In this document: positions 38,870 to 47,364 of the stretch, piece by piece
Position numbering within the stretch: position 1 is the first letter of the stretch
Layout of the letters: each line of letters opens with the position of its first letter
The notes under the pieces: model-generated
What the model was told of the DNA's origin: nothing
The model's input: the letters and a program-made list of their open reading frames with translations, nothing else
Database searches by the model: none
Made by a program: the position numbers and the translations under genes
Origin: Alphaproteobacteria bacterium
Lineage (GTDB): Bacteria; Myxococcota_A; UBA796; GCA-2862545
Length of the DNA stretch: 64,000 bases
NCBI GenBank assembly: GCA_020632955.1
Contig: JACKEO010000016.1
Location: forward strand, 45,807 to 109,806
Reading direction: 5' to 3'

Positions 38870-39565
38870 TCAGCGTCGCCGGACGAGGTTGAGGAAGTCC
38901 GCCGAGAAGTTGTCCATCTCGGTCTCGAGCAGCTCGATCCAGCTGGAGAGGTGGTTGAAGCCCACCACCGCGGGGATCGCGGCCACCAGGCCGACCGCCG
39001 TGGCCACCAGCGCGTGGGCGATGTCGGGCCCCACCACCTGGATCGTGGCCGTGACGCCGGGCTCGCCGAGCTTGAGGAAGGCGCGGAGGATGCCCCACAC
39101 CGTGCCGAACAGGCCGATGAAGGGGGCGGTGGCGCCCGTGGTGGCGAGGAAGGTGATGCGGTTGCGCAGCCGGGTGGACTCGTGCTGGGCCGTGCGCCGC
39201 AGCGCCCGCGCCACGTTGTCGGCGCCCTCGGAGGCCGTGGCCTGGGGCATGCGCGCCAGCTCACGGTAGCCGGCCTGGAAGACGGCGGCGACGGGGCTCT
39301 GGGGCCACTGGCCGGAGTCCTCGTAGGCGCCGTCCATGCGCTTGGCCTGCCAGAAGGCGTCGAGGAAGGCGGCGCTGGAGGAGGAGGCCTGGCGGAGGCG
39401 CACGGCCTTCTGCGCGATGATGGCCCAGCAGGCGACGCTCATGCCGAGGAGAAGCAGGAGGACCAGCTGCACGATGGGGTCGGCGTCCAGGAGGATGTCG
39501 ACCATCGAGGGGCCTGCGGCGGAGTCATGGGTGGCCGCCAGGTACACCTCCATGGACGGGTTCAC
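38870..39565 (-). CDS. tolQ: TolQ/ExbB motor protein
   Basis: A 231-residue MotA/TolQ/ExbB-type proton-channel protein. The first helix is LVLLLLLGMSVACWAIIAQK, near residues 33-52. The conserved third and second helices are ATTGATAPFIGLFGTVWGIL and ALVATAVGLVAAIPAVVGFN. The start is a GTG at 39565 after a strong GGAGGAG site. A second possible start (ATG) lies four codons in. It opens the tolQ-tolR-tolA-tolB-ppx run. A TTAGCC box at 39602-39597 lies upstream. Confidence 0.94.
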   Translation of the reverse strand: MNPSMEVYLAATHDSAAGPSMVDILLDADPIVQLVLLLLLGMSVACWAIIAQKAVRLRQASSSSAAFLDAFWQAKRMDGAYEDSGQWPQSPVAAVFQAGYRELARMPQATASEGADNVARALRRTAQHESTRLRNRITFLATTGATAPFIGLFGTVWGILRAFLKLGEPGVTATIQVVGPDIAHALVATAVGLVAAIPAVVGFNHLSSWIELLETEMDNFSADFLNLVRRR

Positions 39566-39677
39566 GCGCTCCTCCGGGTCGACAGGGCCTGCGCCGGGCT
39601 AACGATCCGGATCGGAGGCGTCCACGACGGCGGACGCCCGAAGCCGCCAGCCTGTCGCCTCGCTCGCCGGAGCCCCC

Positions 39678-40421
39678 ATGAGCAGCCCACCCCGCAGCGC
39701 CGTCCTGCGCGCCCGCACGGTCGTGCGCGAGCTGATCGAGCAGGCCGATCGTGCGCTGGCGCCCGGGGTGTACGTGGCCATCTCGGTGTCGGCGGTGCGC
39801 ACCCGCACCTGGCTGCGAGGGCGGGGCCTGCCCTTCCTCGATCCCGAGGCGCCGGCGCCACGGCACCTCGACGTGGCGCGCACGGCCGACCACGTGATCG
39901 CGCAGTCCCGCAGCACCTCCGCCGCGCTCGGCGCGGTCACGGGCGTGGCGGGCTGGCTGGGCATCCCCACCGAGGTGGCCGGGTGGGCGGTGGCGCACCT
40001 GCGGCTCGCCCAGCGCCTGTCGGTGGTCTACGGCTTCGACCCGATGTCCGACCGCGGTCACGCGGCGGTCAGCCGGGCGCTGGCGGCGGGCCTCGAGGTG
40101 GACCTGCCCGAGGAGGGCGTGGTGGGCACGCGGGTGAGCGACGTCGTGCGTCCCGCGCTCGACCTGGCACCGCCGGATCTCGCCACGCTGCGGGGTGCGC
40201 TGGTGCGCCGGGTGATCCGCTCCGCCGTGCGGGTGGCGACGCGCCGCGCGGGTCGGGTGGTGCCGGTGCTCGCGGCCGGGGTGTCGGCGGTCGACAACCA
40301 CGCGATCACGGCGGAGGTCGGGGAGCGGATGAAGGCGGTGCTCCAGCGCCTCGCCGAGGCGCCGGCCCCCGACCACGCCCGCCTGGTGGAGGCGATCGAG
40401 GTGGGGTCGGGCGAGGCGTGA
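39678..40421 (+). CDS. EcsC-like protein
   Basis: A 247-residue protein. The pattern SAALGAVTGVAGWLGIPTEV, AHLRLAQRLSVVYGFDPMSD and the long helical C-terminus resemble the EcsC family: Gly-rich hydrophobic helix, LA..YG.DP, then RVIR and VPVLAAGVSAVDNHA. EcsC is found beside an ABC transporter in Bacillus, but the molecular function is not known. The central hydrophobic stretch might insert in or lie on a membrane. It ends in an overlap with the FAN1-like gene (GTGA), an unusual pairing. It is divergent from tolQ. Confidence 0.7.
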   Translation: MSSPPRSAVLRARTVVRELIEQADRALAPGVYVAISVSAVRTRTWLRGRGLPFLDPEAPAPRHLDVARTADHVIAQSRSTSAALGAVTGVAGWLGIPTEVAGWAVAHLRLAQRLSVVYGFDPMSDRGHAAVSRALAAGLEVDLPEEGVVGTRVSDVVRPALDLAPPDLATLRGALVRRVIRSAVRVATRRAGRVVPVLAAGVSAVDNHAITAEVGERMKAVLQRLAEAPAPDHARLVEAIEVGSGEA

Positions 40422-42118
40422 CCGGCGATCCGCTCCCGCTGCCCGTCGTCGACCTGCGCGACCGGATCGCCCTCGGACTGGCCCGCGGCGCCAGCCTGTT
40501 GCACGCCGAGGAGCGCGCGGTGGCCGAGCGCGTCCTCGGGCTCGAGGGGGCGCCGGCGCTGCTGCTCGCGCGCCTGTCCGGCCGGCGGGTGGACGTGTTC
40601 CGGGTGCCCGACCTGATCGCGGCCGGCGTGGACGACGTCCCCGGGGCCCTGGCAGCCCTGGCGTCGATCGCCCTCGTGGACGACGAGCTGTCGTGGACGC
40701 GCCGGGCGGAGGTGGCCACGCGGGAGGTGCTGGCCCAGGGGTGCGCCGCCCTGGGCCTTTCGCAGGGCGGGCGTCGTGCCGAGCTGGCGGCACGCCTCGA
40801 CGGGCACGAGGACTGGGACGAGGCGCCGTGGGTGCGCCTGGTCGCGGCGCCGATCCTCCTCCGGCTCGAGCGGATGGGCACGTTGCAGGTGCGGCCCGAC
40901 CGCAGCTCGGCGGTGCTCGCGCGCATGGGACGGCTGCGCTGGCCCGACTACCCGACGACCGGGTTGTCGAGCCTGCTGCCGGATCGCGCCGCCTGGGACC
41001 GCTGGGAGGCGCTGGTCGACCTCGACGGCGCACCGCCCGTGGAGGCCGCGCTCGACGCGCTGGCCTGGCCCGCCTGGCCGCCGGGTGGCCTCGATCGTCG
41101 CGACGCCCTGGGACACGACCTGCGTGAGCACGCACGCGCCGAGGAGCGCGCGGGGCGTCTGGAGGAGGCCGCGGACCTGTGGGCCCGTCTCGAGTCGGTG
41201 GGGCAGGGCGGACGCGACCACGTGGTGCGGCGGGCGCGGTGCGTGGAGCGGGCGGGGCGGGTGGAAGAGGCGCTGTCCCTGCTGGAGGAGGGACGGGACG
41301 CGGGCGACGGCGCAGCCCGGATCGCGGTCGCGCGGGCGGGACGGCGGGTGGCCGCCTCCCTCGGCCGGGCCTGGGTCCCCGATCCCCCCCTGGCCACGCC
41401 CGTGCGTCGCACCCTGCGGCTCGATCGCGTGGCGGACGGCGGACGGCGTCCTCGCTACCGCGTGGACGGGCACGCCCGACTGGTCGAGGACGCCGTGGTG
41501 GCCTGCCTCGCGCGGCAGGGCCGGCGCGCCGTGCACGGCGAGGGCAGCACCTGGTCCACCCTGGGGGCCCTCGTCTTCGCCGACGCCCTCTTCGCGCCGG
41601 TGCCCGGCCAGCTCCCGGTGCCCTTCCTCACCGGGCCGCTCGACGGGGGCACGCCGGCCTTCGCCGCCCGTCGCCCCGGGCTGGTGCAGGCGCTCCTCGA
41701 CCGCATCGACGCGGGGGAGGCGCCCGCGCTCGTGGCCCAGGGCTGGGCACGCCTGGAGGGGGCCCTCGTGGCGGGCGTGAGCTGGGACCTGGCCACCCGG
41801 GACGAGCTGGTGGGCATCGCCGCGGCCCTCGGTCCGGCGGGCCTGCGGGCCGTGCTCGTGCCCTGGCTGCGCTGGGGCTGGCGGGCCCTGGGCGGTCTGC
41901 CCGACCTGGTGGTGCTGGACGGTCCGGAGGTCCGCGTCGACGGCCTGCACCCGGGCGCCGTGCCGTCGGGCGTGCACCTCGTGGAGGTGAAGGGGGAGCA
42001 GGACAGCCTGCGGGACGCGCAGCGGGTGTGGCTGGATCGCTTCGCGCGTGCCGGTGTGTCGGCCGAGGTGTGGTGGATCGTGGGGGGGCCCGGCGCGGCA
42101 GGCCGCGGCGTGGGCTGA
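40418..42118 (+). CDS. FAN1-like VRR-NUC structure-specific nuclease
   Basis: A 566-residue protein. The C-terminus holds the VRR-NUC nuclease motif: PDLVVLDG, then HLVEVKGEQDSLRDAQRVWL (PD...EVK...Q..WL), which contains the metal-binding Asp, Glu and Lys. The N-terminus (LLHAEERAVAERVLGLEG, ARLSGRRVDVFRVPDLIAAG) matches the opening of FAN1 proteins. A SAP-like segment follows (LGLSQGGRRAELAARL). Central helices are TPR-like (AGRLEEAADLWARLESVGQG). FAN1 removes interstrand crosslinks by cleaving 5' flaps; bacterial homologues are known. The start is a GTG at 40418. Confidence 0.82.
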   Translation: MTGDPLPLPVVDLRDRIALGLARGASLLHAEERAVAERVLGLEGAPALLLARLSGRRVDVFRVPDLIAAGVDDVPGALAALASIALVDDELSWTRRAEVATREVLAQGCAALGLSQGGRRAELAARLDGHEDWDEAPWVRLVAAPILLRLERMGTLQVRPDRSSAVLARMGRLRWPDYPTTGLSSLLPDRAAWDRWEALVDLDGAPPVEAALDALAWPAWPPGGLDRRDALGHDLREHARAEERAGRLEEAADLWARLESVGQGGRDHVVRRARCVERAGRVEEALSLLEEGRDAGDGAARIAVARAGRRVAASLGRAWVPDPPLATPVRRTLRLDRVADGGRRPRYRVDGHARLVEDAVVACLARQGRRAVHGEGSTWSTLGALVFADALFAPVPGQLPVPFLTGPLDGGTPAFAARRPGLVQALLDRIDAGEAPALVAQGWARLEGALVAGVSWDLATRDELVGIAAALGPAGLRAVLVPWLRWGWRALGGLPDLVVLDGPEVRVDGLHPGAVPSGVHLVEVKGEQDSLRDAQRVWLDRFARAGVSAEVWWIVGGPGAAGRGVG

Positions 42119-42189
42119 CCCCGGTCTGCGTGCGTCGCGATCCCTCGACCCGCGTGCTCCAGCGCGGCACGGGGGCGCAGGAGGTGGCC

Positions 42190-43116
42190 GTGGGCTGGAG
42201 CGTGCAGGACATCCCGGACCAGACGGGGCGGGTGGCGGTGGTCACGGGCGCGAACAGCGGCCTCGGGCTCGAGACGGTGCGGGCGCTGGCGTCGAAGGGT
42301 GCCCACGTGGTGCTCGCCTGCCGTGACCTCGCGAAGGGCCAGGAGGCGGTGGCCGAGGTGCGCCGCGAGGCGCCGACGGCAGGTCTGGAGGTGCGCGCGC
42401 TCGACCTCGCGTCGCTCGCCTCGGTGCGCGCCTTCGCCGACGCGCTGGCCCAGGCCCATCCCCGGGTGGATCTGCTCGTGAACAACGCGGGCATCATGGC
42501 CATCCCGCGGCGCGAGACGGCCGACGGCTTCGAGATGCAGTTCGGGACGAACCACCTGGGGCACTTCGCGCTGACGGTCCGCCTGCACGGCGTCCTCGAG
42601 GCGGCGCCGGCCGCACGCGTGGTCACGGTGGCCTCGATGGCGCACCGTGGCGGCCGCATCCGCTTCGACGACCTGATGCACACCCGCGGCTACGCGCGGT
42701 GGCGGGTGTACGCGCAGTCCAAGCTCGCGAACCTGCTGTTCACGCTCGAGCTGGATCGACGCCTGCGCGCCGATGGCGCCACCACCACGGCCTACGCGGC
42801 CCACCCGGGCTGGGCGGCCACCAACCTGCAGCGGCGTGGGCCTCAGCACGACGGCAGCGGCCTGCTCGAGCGGCTGTCGGACGTGGGCAACGCGCTGTTC
42901 GGGCAGTCGGCGGCCGAGGGCGCGCTGCCCCAGCTCTTCGCGGCCACGGCGCCCGACGTGGAGCCGGGCGCGTACTACGGACCGGAGCGGATGTCCGGCC
43001 TGTGGGGCGCGCCGCGACGGGAGCTGCCGCGACCGCAGGCGCGGGATGCCCAGGCCGCCGCGCGCCTCTGGGCGGTGAGCGAGGAGCTCACGGGCGTGGC
43101 CTGGCCGCCGGGCTGA
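42190..43116 (+). CDS. Short-chain dehydrogenase/reductase (retinol-dehydrogenase-like)
   Basis: A 308-residue SDR. The NAD(P) loop is VVTGANSGLGLETVRALASK at residues 16-35. ACRD after the second strand suggests NADP preference. NNAGIM and the catalytic Ser in VTVASMAHRGG are present, and the catalytic pair is YAQSKLANLLF (YxxxK). FGTNHLGHFALT supplies the structural Asn. The overall pattern is that of the retinol dehydrogenase/WW-oxidoreductase-like SDR group; the substrate is unknown. The chosen start is the GTG at 42190, six bases after AGGAGG. It is convergent with the next gene and their stops touch. Confidence 0.88.
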   Translation: MGWSVQDIPDQTGRVAVVTGANSGLGLETVRALASKGAHVVLACRDLAKGQEAVAEVRREAPTAGLEVRALDLASLASVRAFADALAQAHPRVDLLVNNAGIMAIPRRETADGFEMQFGTNHLGHFALTVRLHGVLEAAPAARVVTVASMAHRGGRIRFDDLMHTRGYARWRVYAQSKLANLLFTLELDRRLRADGATTTAYAAHPGWAATNLQRRGPQHDGSGLLERLSDVGNALFGQSAAEGALPQLFAATAPDVEPGAYYGPERMSGLWGAPRRELPRPQARDAQAAARLWAVSEELTGVAWPPG

Positions 43117-43773
43117 TCACAGGAAGGTGGCGTTGCGGCCTTCGCGGCGGATCTGGCCCACCCAGCGAGCCAGCACCGGGATGCCGATCAGGCCCGGGCC
43201 CACCCACGCGAGGAAGGCGGGGCCGCCGTGGGCCGCAGCGAAGGTCATCGCCCAGGCGGTGGCGAGCGCGACGACCGCCCCCCCCATCGCCCCCGCGTGG
43301 AAGGCGAGGGCGGCGTGGGGCTCGTCGGGCGGTGCGCGCAGGCGACGCACCTCCGCCGCCGAGGTGGCGAGCAGCAGCAGGCCCATGCCGGTGCCGAAGG
43401 CCGTCCACCCGATGGGGCCGTGCTGCACGGTGAGGGCCACGCCGATCACGAACAGCAGCACACCGAGCGCGCCCAGGGCCTGGGCCGCGCGCAAGTCCAC
43501 CGGGGTGGGCGGCGCGTCGGCCGGTCGCTGCACCGCCCGGCGTCCGGCGTGGACCAGGTAGGCGGCCACGGCGAGCAGCAGCGTGGTGGCGGCATCCCCC
43601 AGGTAGACGAGCGGCAGCACGAGCACCGCGGCCAGCGCCAGGGCCAGCGCGTGCACCACGCGGCCGGCGGTGACGTGCAGCCCGCCGCCCTTGCGCACGG
43701 ACAGCGCGAGGAGGCCGGCGACCACCGCCACGAGGCCCGTCCAGCGCGCGAGGAGGACGAGCAGGCCGAGCAT
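43117..43773 (-). CDS. Polytopic membrane protein of unknown function
   Basis: A 218-residue inner-membrane protein with six to seven helices: LVLLARWTGLVAVVAGLLAL, LALALAAVLVLPLVYLGDAA with TLLLAVAAYLVHAG, ALGALGVLLFVIGVALTVQ, FGTGMGLLLLATSAAEV, AGAMGGAVVALATAWAMTF and FLAWVGPGLIGIPVLARWVG. A KGGGLHVTAGRVVHAL segment after the first helix resembles DUF2306-type proteins, which have a conserved His after the first helix pair. The C-terminus is cytosolic and basic. Function unknown. It is a single gene between the SDR and mreB-like genes. Confidence 0.7.
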   Translation of the reverse strand: MLGLLVLLARWTGLVAVVAGLLALSVRKGGGLHVTAGRVVHALALALAAVLVLPLVYLGDAATTLLLAVAAYLVHAGRRAVQRPADAPPTPVDLRAAQALGALGVLLFVIGVALTVQHGPIGWTAFGTGMGLLLLATSAAEVRRLRAPPDEPHAALAFHAGAMGGAVVALATAWAMTFAAAHGGPAFLAWVGPGLIGIPVLARWVGQIRREGRNATFL

Positions 43774-43791
43774 CGGACTCCCTCCTGCCGG

Positions 43792-44832
43792 CTAGCGGCT
43801 GGGCGCGAGCGCCGGCACCGCGGCGGCGGTGCGGGCGCGCAGACGCCGGGGGGCGAGGTGGCGCGCCACGCCGCGGATCACGGCCCGATCCCCGCCGTCG
43901 ACGGGGAGGAAGGCCAGGCCGGTGGCGGCACGCAGCGCCAGGTCGAGGTTGGCGAGGCGCGCGCCGGCACCCGTGAGGAGCACGCCGTGGTCCACCACGT
44001 CAGCCGCGACCTCGGGCGGGGTCTGCTCGAGCACGCGGCGCACCGCCGAGCCGAGGGCCGCCACCGGCTCCACCAGGGCTTCGGCGAGCGCCTCGGCGTG
44101 CACCACCTGGGCGCGGGGCGTGCCGGCGCGCAGGCAACGACCGGCCACCGTGCTCGTGGCCGCCTCGGGCACCAGCGCGGCGCCGAGCTCGCGCTTGAGG
44201 GCCTCGGCGGTGGCCGGGCCCACGAGCAGGCCGTGCGTGCGCACGAGGTGGCGGATCACAGCGCCGTCGAAGACGTCGCCCGCGATGTCGAGGGCGGCGG
44301 AGGACACCACCGCGTCGCTGCACACCACGGCGATCGACGTGGTGCCCGAGCCCACGTCGACGATCATGTGGCCGGCCGACCCGCCCGGATCGATGTCGGC
44401 GCCCAGGGCCGCCGCGAGCGGGGCGGGCATCGTGGCCACCTCGTGGGCACCGGCGGCCTCCACCACCTGCCGCAGCGTGCGGGCCTCGGCGGGGGGGAGA
44501 TCGGGATCGATGGCGAGCGTGACCCGGCGCCGCCCCCACCGCCGGGCGTCGACCTCCCGCAGGAGGTGGCGCACCAGGGCCTCCGCCACCTCGGGGGCCA
44601 CGATCCGGCCGCTGCGCACGGGCCGCACCACCTCGAGGCCGTCGGGCGTGCGCCCGAGCATGGCCAGCGCGTCCTCCCCCAGCGCCACGATCTCGCGCCG
44701 TCCGGAGCGCCGCTGGCGCAAGGCGACGGCCGCCGGCACCTCCGTGGCCGTCTGCTGGCCCTGGAGCGCCGCGCGGACACAGGACGACCCGAGGTCCAGG
44801 CCGAGATCGGCGGACAGGAAGGAGGTGAACAT
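43792..44832 (-). CDS. MreB/Mbl-like actin homologue
   Basis: A 346-residue bacterial actin of the MreB family, which forms filaments under the inner membrane and guides wall synthesis. The phosphate loops are LGLDLGSSCVRAALQGQ near the N-terminus and IVDVGSGTTSIAVVCSDAVV near residue 158. The adenosine motif is VLLTGAGARLANLDLALR near 290. The first residues (MFTSFLSADLGLD) match the MreB start, which supports the ATG at 44832. The sequence is unusually Ala/Arg-rich and differs from standard MreB at several usually fixed positions, so it may be a second copy. No mreC or mreD follows. Confidence 0.88.
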   Translation of the reverse strand: MFTSFLSADLGLDLGSSCVRAALQGQQTATEVPAAVALRQRRSGRREIVALGEDALAMLGRTPDGLEVVRPVRSGRIVAPEVAEALVRHLLREVDARRWGRRRVTLAIDPDLPPAEARTLRQVVEAAGAHEVATMPAPLAAALGADIDPGGSAGHMIVDVGSGTTSIAVVCSDAVVSSAALDIAGDVFDGAVIRHLVRTHGLLVGPATAEALKRELGAALVPEAATSTVAGRCLRAGTPRAQVVHAEALAEALVEPVAALGSAVRRVLEQTPPEVAADVVDHGVLLTGAGARLANLDLALRAATGLAFLPVDGGDRAVIRGVARHLAPRRLRARTAAAVPALAPSR

Positions 44833-44894
44833 GGACGCCGGGGTGGCGGGGAGGGAGGGCGTGTGCGGCGCGCGGGGAGCCCGCCGGCAGACTC

Positions 44895-44924
44895 CATCTA
44901 GCCACACCAGGGGGGGCGGTTCAA
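44895..44924 (-). promoter_or_regulatory. Promoter for the mreB-like gene
   Basis: On the minus strand TTGAAC (44924-44919), an 18-bp spacer and TAGATG (44900-44895) lie 63 bases before the start codon. It sits in the 134-bp space shared with the divergent M48 protease gene. Confidence 0.55.
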
Positions 44925-44966
44925 GGCGCGCTGCGGGTGTTAGGTCAGCGGCCACCGGAGGATCGC

Positions 44967-45779
44967 GTGAATCCCATCCGTCTGCTCGCCGGCGCCACGT
45001 CGCTGCTGCTCGTGGTCGCCGCCTGCGCGAAGGTGCCCTACACCGGGCGCCAGGCCTTCGTGCCCATCCCCGATGCCACGATGAACCAGCTCGGGGCCCA
45101 GGCCTACGCCGACGCGCTCGCCGAGGGTTCCGTGGTGAAGAAGTCCCCCGATCTGGCCCGGCTGCGCGCGGTGGGCGGGCGCATCTCGTCGGTGGCCCAG
45201 CGCGACGAGTACGCCTGGGAGTTCAGCCTGATCGAGGCGGAGACGATCAACGCCTGGTGCCTGCCCGGCGGCTACATCGCCTTCTACACGGGCATCCTCC
45301 CGGTCCTGCGTTCCGAGGCCGGCATGGCCTTCGTCATGGGGCACGAGGTGGGGCACGCGCTGGCCCGCCACAGCGCCGAGCGCATGACCCAGTCCCTCGG
45401 GGTGGCCGGTGCGATCACCCTGGTGGATCTCTTCCTGTCGGGTGGCACGGAGCTCACCGAGACCCAGCGCGGCCTCATCGTGGGGGCGCTGGGCCTGGGC
45501 GCGGAGATCGGCGTGATGCTCCCCTTCAGCCGGTCCCACGAGAAGGAGGCCGACATCGTCGGGATGATGCTGATGGCCGAGGCCGGCTACCCGCCGGTGG
45601 AGTCCATCGAGGTGTGGAAGCGCATGGAGGCGGTGGCGGGCAAGGGTCCGCCGGCCTTCCTGTCCACGCACCCTTCCAACGACGCCCGCATCGACAACCA
45701 GAAGGAGTGGATGCCCGAGGCGCGCAAGAAGTACCAGCGCGCCAGCCAGGTCGGCAACGCGCTCCAGGCCGTCTGGTAG
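44967..45779 (+). CDS. M48-family metalloprotease lipoprotein
   Basis: A 270-residue predicted lipoprotein. The signal ends LLLVVAACAK (lipobox VAAC). The zinc site is HEVGHALARHSAERM in the FVMGHEVGHALARH segment, and the third ligand is the Glu of SRSHEKEADIVGMMLMAEAG. The region NAWCLPGGYIAFYTGILPVL is the conserved N-terminal strand of LoiP/BepA-type proteases, which handle misfolded outer-membrane proteins. The GTG start at 44967 follows GGAGGA. It is upstream of the PpiD-like foldase gene on the same strand, so both concern periplasmic protein quality. Confidence 0.9.
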   Translation: MNPIRLLAGATSLLLVVAACAKVPYTGRQAFVPIPDATMNQLGAQAYADALAEGSVVKKSPDLARLRAVGGRISSVAQRDEYAWEFSLIEAETINAWCLPGGYIAFYTGILPVLRSEAGMAFVMGHEVGHALARHSAERMTQSLGVAGAITLVDLFLSGGTELTETQRGLIVGALGLGAEIGVMLPFSRSHEKEADIVGMMLMAEAGYPPVESIEVWKRMEAVAGKGPPAFLSTHPSNDARIDNQKEWMPEARKKYQRASQVGNALQAVW

Positions 45780-45867
45780 GCCACGGCGGCCGGGTCCGAC
45801 GCCCCCGGCGGGCCATTGCCCCTGCGGAGTGGTCGGCATACCCGGCGGCGTTCACGGAGATCGGACG

Positions 45868-47337
45868 ATGTCCCTGCTGGACCGCATGCGCTCGGGAAGC
45901 GACTCGACCGCGATGCAGCTCGTGTTCTTCGCCGTGGCCGCGAGCTTCGTGTTCCTCGGCCTCGGCGTCACGGGCAACACCACCACCACGGTGGCGAGCG
46001 TCAACGGCGAGCCGATCTCGGCGATCACGCTGGGGCGCGCCGTCGAGTCCGCCGAGCGGCAGGCCTCCCGCGACCGCGCGATGTCGGAGGACGAGCGCCG
46101 CGATCTGCGGGAGCGGGTGCTGCAGGATCTGATCCGGGAGCGCGCCCTGGTGCAGGAGGCCGTCGCGCTGGGCCTCCAGGTCTCCAACAAGGAGATCGCC
46201 GAGGAGCTGCTGCAGATCCCCTTCCTCACCGACGAGGAGGGCACCTTCGACAAGCGCGCCTACCAGAACTTCCTGCGCCGCATGGGGCTCACGCGGGCCG
46301 ACTTCGAGGAGCAGATCCGCGAGCAGCTGCTCGTGCGGAAGCTGTCCGACCTGATGAAGCTGGGCGCCAGCGTGTCGTCCACGGCCGCAGAGCGCGACTG
46401 GCTGGAGCAGAACACCCAGCTGGACGTGTCGTTCGTGCGCATCCGTCCGAGCGCCATCGCCTCGCACCTCGAGCCCGACGACGCGGCGATCGACACCTAC
46501 CTGTCGGAGCACCCCGACGCGATCACCGCCCGCTACGAGCGGGATCTGGCCGCGAAGTACGACCAGCCCGAGAAGGTGGACGTGCGGCTCGTGCGCCTCG
46601 CGGTGCGCGACGACGGCCTCACCCTGGCCGAGCTCAAGACGCGCCTCGACAAGGTGCGCGCCGAGGCGGAGGGGGGTGCGGATCTGGCGGCGCTGGCGCG
46701 GCGGTGGTCGGAGGACCCGTCGGCGCAGCGGGGCGGGCTCCTGGAGGAGGTCGTGGTCCGCGACCTCGACGATCGCGCAGCGGCGGCCCTCGCCGACCTC
46801 GGGGATGGTGATCTCTCCCCGGTGGTGGTGGGCGACGACGACGTGCGCTTCTACCGGCTCGAGGCGCGGGTCGAGGCCCGCACGCTGTCGAAGGACGAGG
46901 TCGCCCGCGACATCGCCACCGCGCTGTGGCGCGAGGAGCAGGCCCCCACCCGGGCGGCCGAGATCGCCGAGCAGGAGATCCTCCCCGCCTGGACCGCCGC
47001 CGAGACGCCGCCCAAGGAGGTCCTGCAGGCCTACGGGCTGTCGGTGCAGTCCACCGGCCTGGTGAGTGCCGTGGGCGGGAGCGCCAGCCTCTTCCGTCCG
47101 CCGGCCGACCTGATGAAGGCCGCGCGGAGCGCCCAGCCCGGCGAGGTGCTGGGCGAGGTCTTCGAGGACGACGGCGTGGTGTGGGTGGGGGCGCTGAGCG
47201 CGCGCCAGGATCCCGACACCGCGAAGCTGGAGGAGGACGCCGACGAGATCCGCGAGCAGGCGCTCCTGCGTCGGCGGGTGGCCTTCTACCAGGCCTGGGC
47301 CGACGACGTGGTCGCCCGCGCCTCCGTGACCCGTTGA
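45868..47337 (+). CDS. PpiD/SurA-like membrane-anchored foldase
   Basis: A 489-residue protein. A single N-terminal helix (MQLVFFAVAASFVFLGLGV, residues 17-35) anchors it in the inner membrane. A SurA N-like helical domain follows (DLRERVLQDLIRERALVQEA, residues about 85-190). A PPIase (parvulin) domain follows near residues 230-340, with ALARRWSEDPSAQRGGLLEE carrying the typical S.DP.....GG pattern. The C-terminal segment is chaperone-like. PpiD helps outer-membrane proteins leave the Sec channel. The ATG at 45868 follows GGAGATCGG. The gene follows the M48 protease by 88 bp. Confidence 0.88.
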   Translation: MSLLDRMRSGSDSTAMQLVFFAVAASFVFLGLGVTGNTTTTVASVNGEPISAITLGRAVESAERQASRDRAMSEDERRDLRERVLQDLIRERALVQEAVALGLQVSNKEIAEELLQIPFLTDEEGTFDKRAYQNFLRRMGLTRADFEEQIREQLLVRKLSDLMKLGASVSSTAAERDWLEQNTQLDVSFVRIRPSAIASHLEPDDAAIDTYLSEHPDAITARYERDLAAKYDQPEKVDVRLVRLAVRDDGLTLAELKTRLDKVRAEAEGGADLAALARRWSEDPSAQRGGLLEEVVVRDLDDRAAAALADLGDGDLSPVVVGDDDVRFYRLEARVEARTLSKDEVARDIATALWREEQAPTRAAEIAEQEILPAWTAAETPPKEVLQAYGLSVQSTGLVSAVGGSASLFRPPADLMKAARSAQPGEVLGEVFEDDGVVWVGALSARQDPDTAKLEEDADEIREQALLRRRVAFYQAWADDVVARASVTR

Positions 47338-47364
47338 GCGGCCGCGGGGGGCGCTGAGCACACC

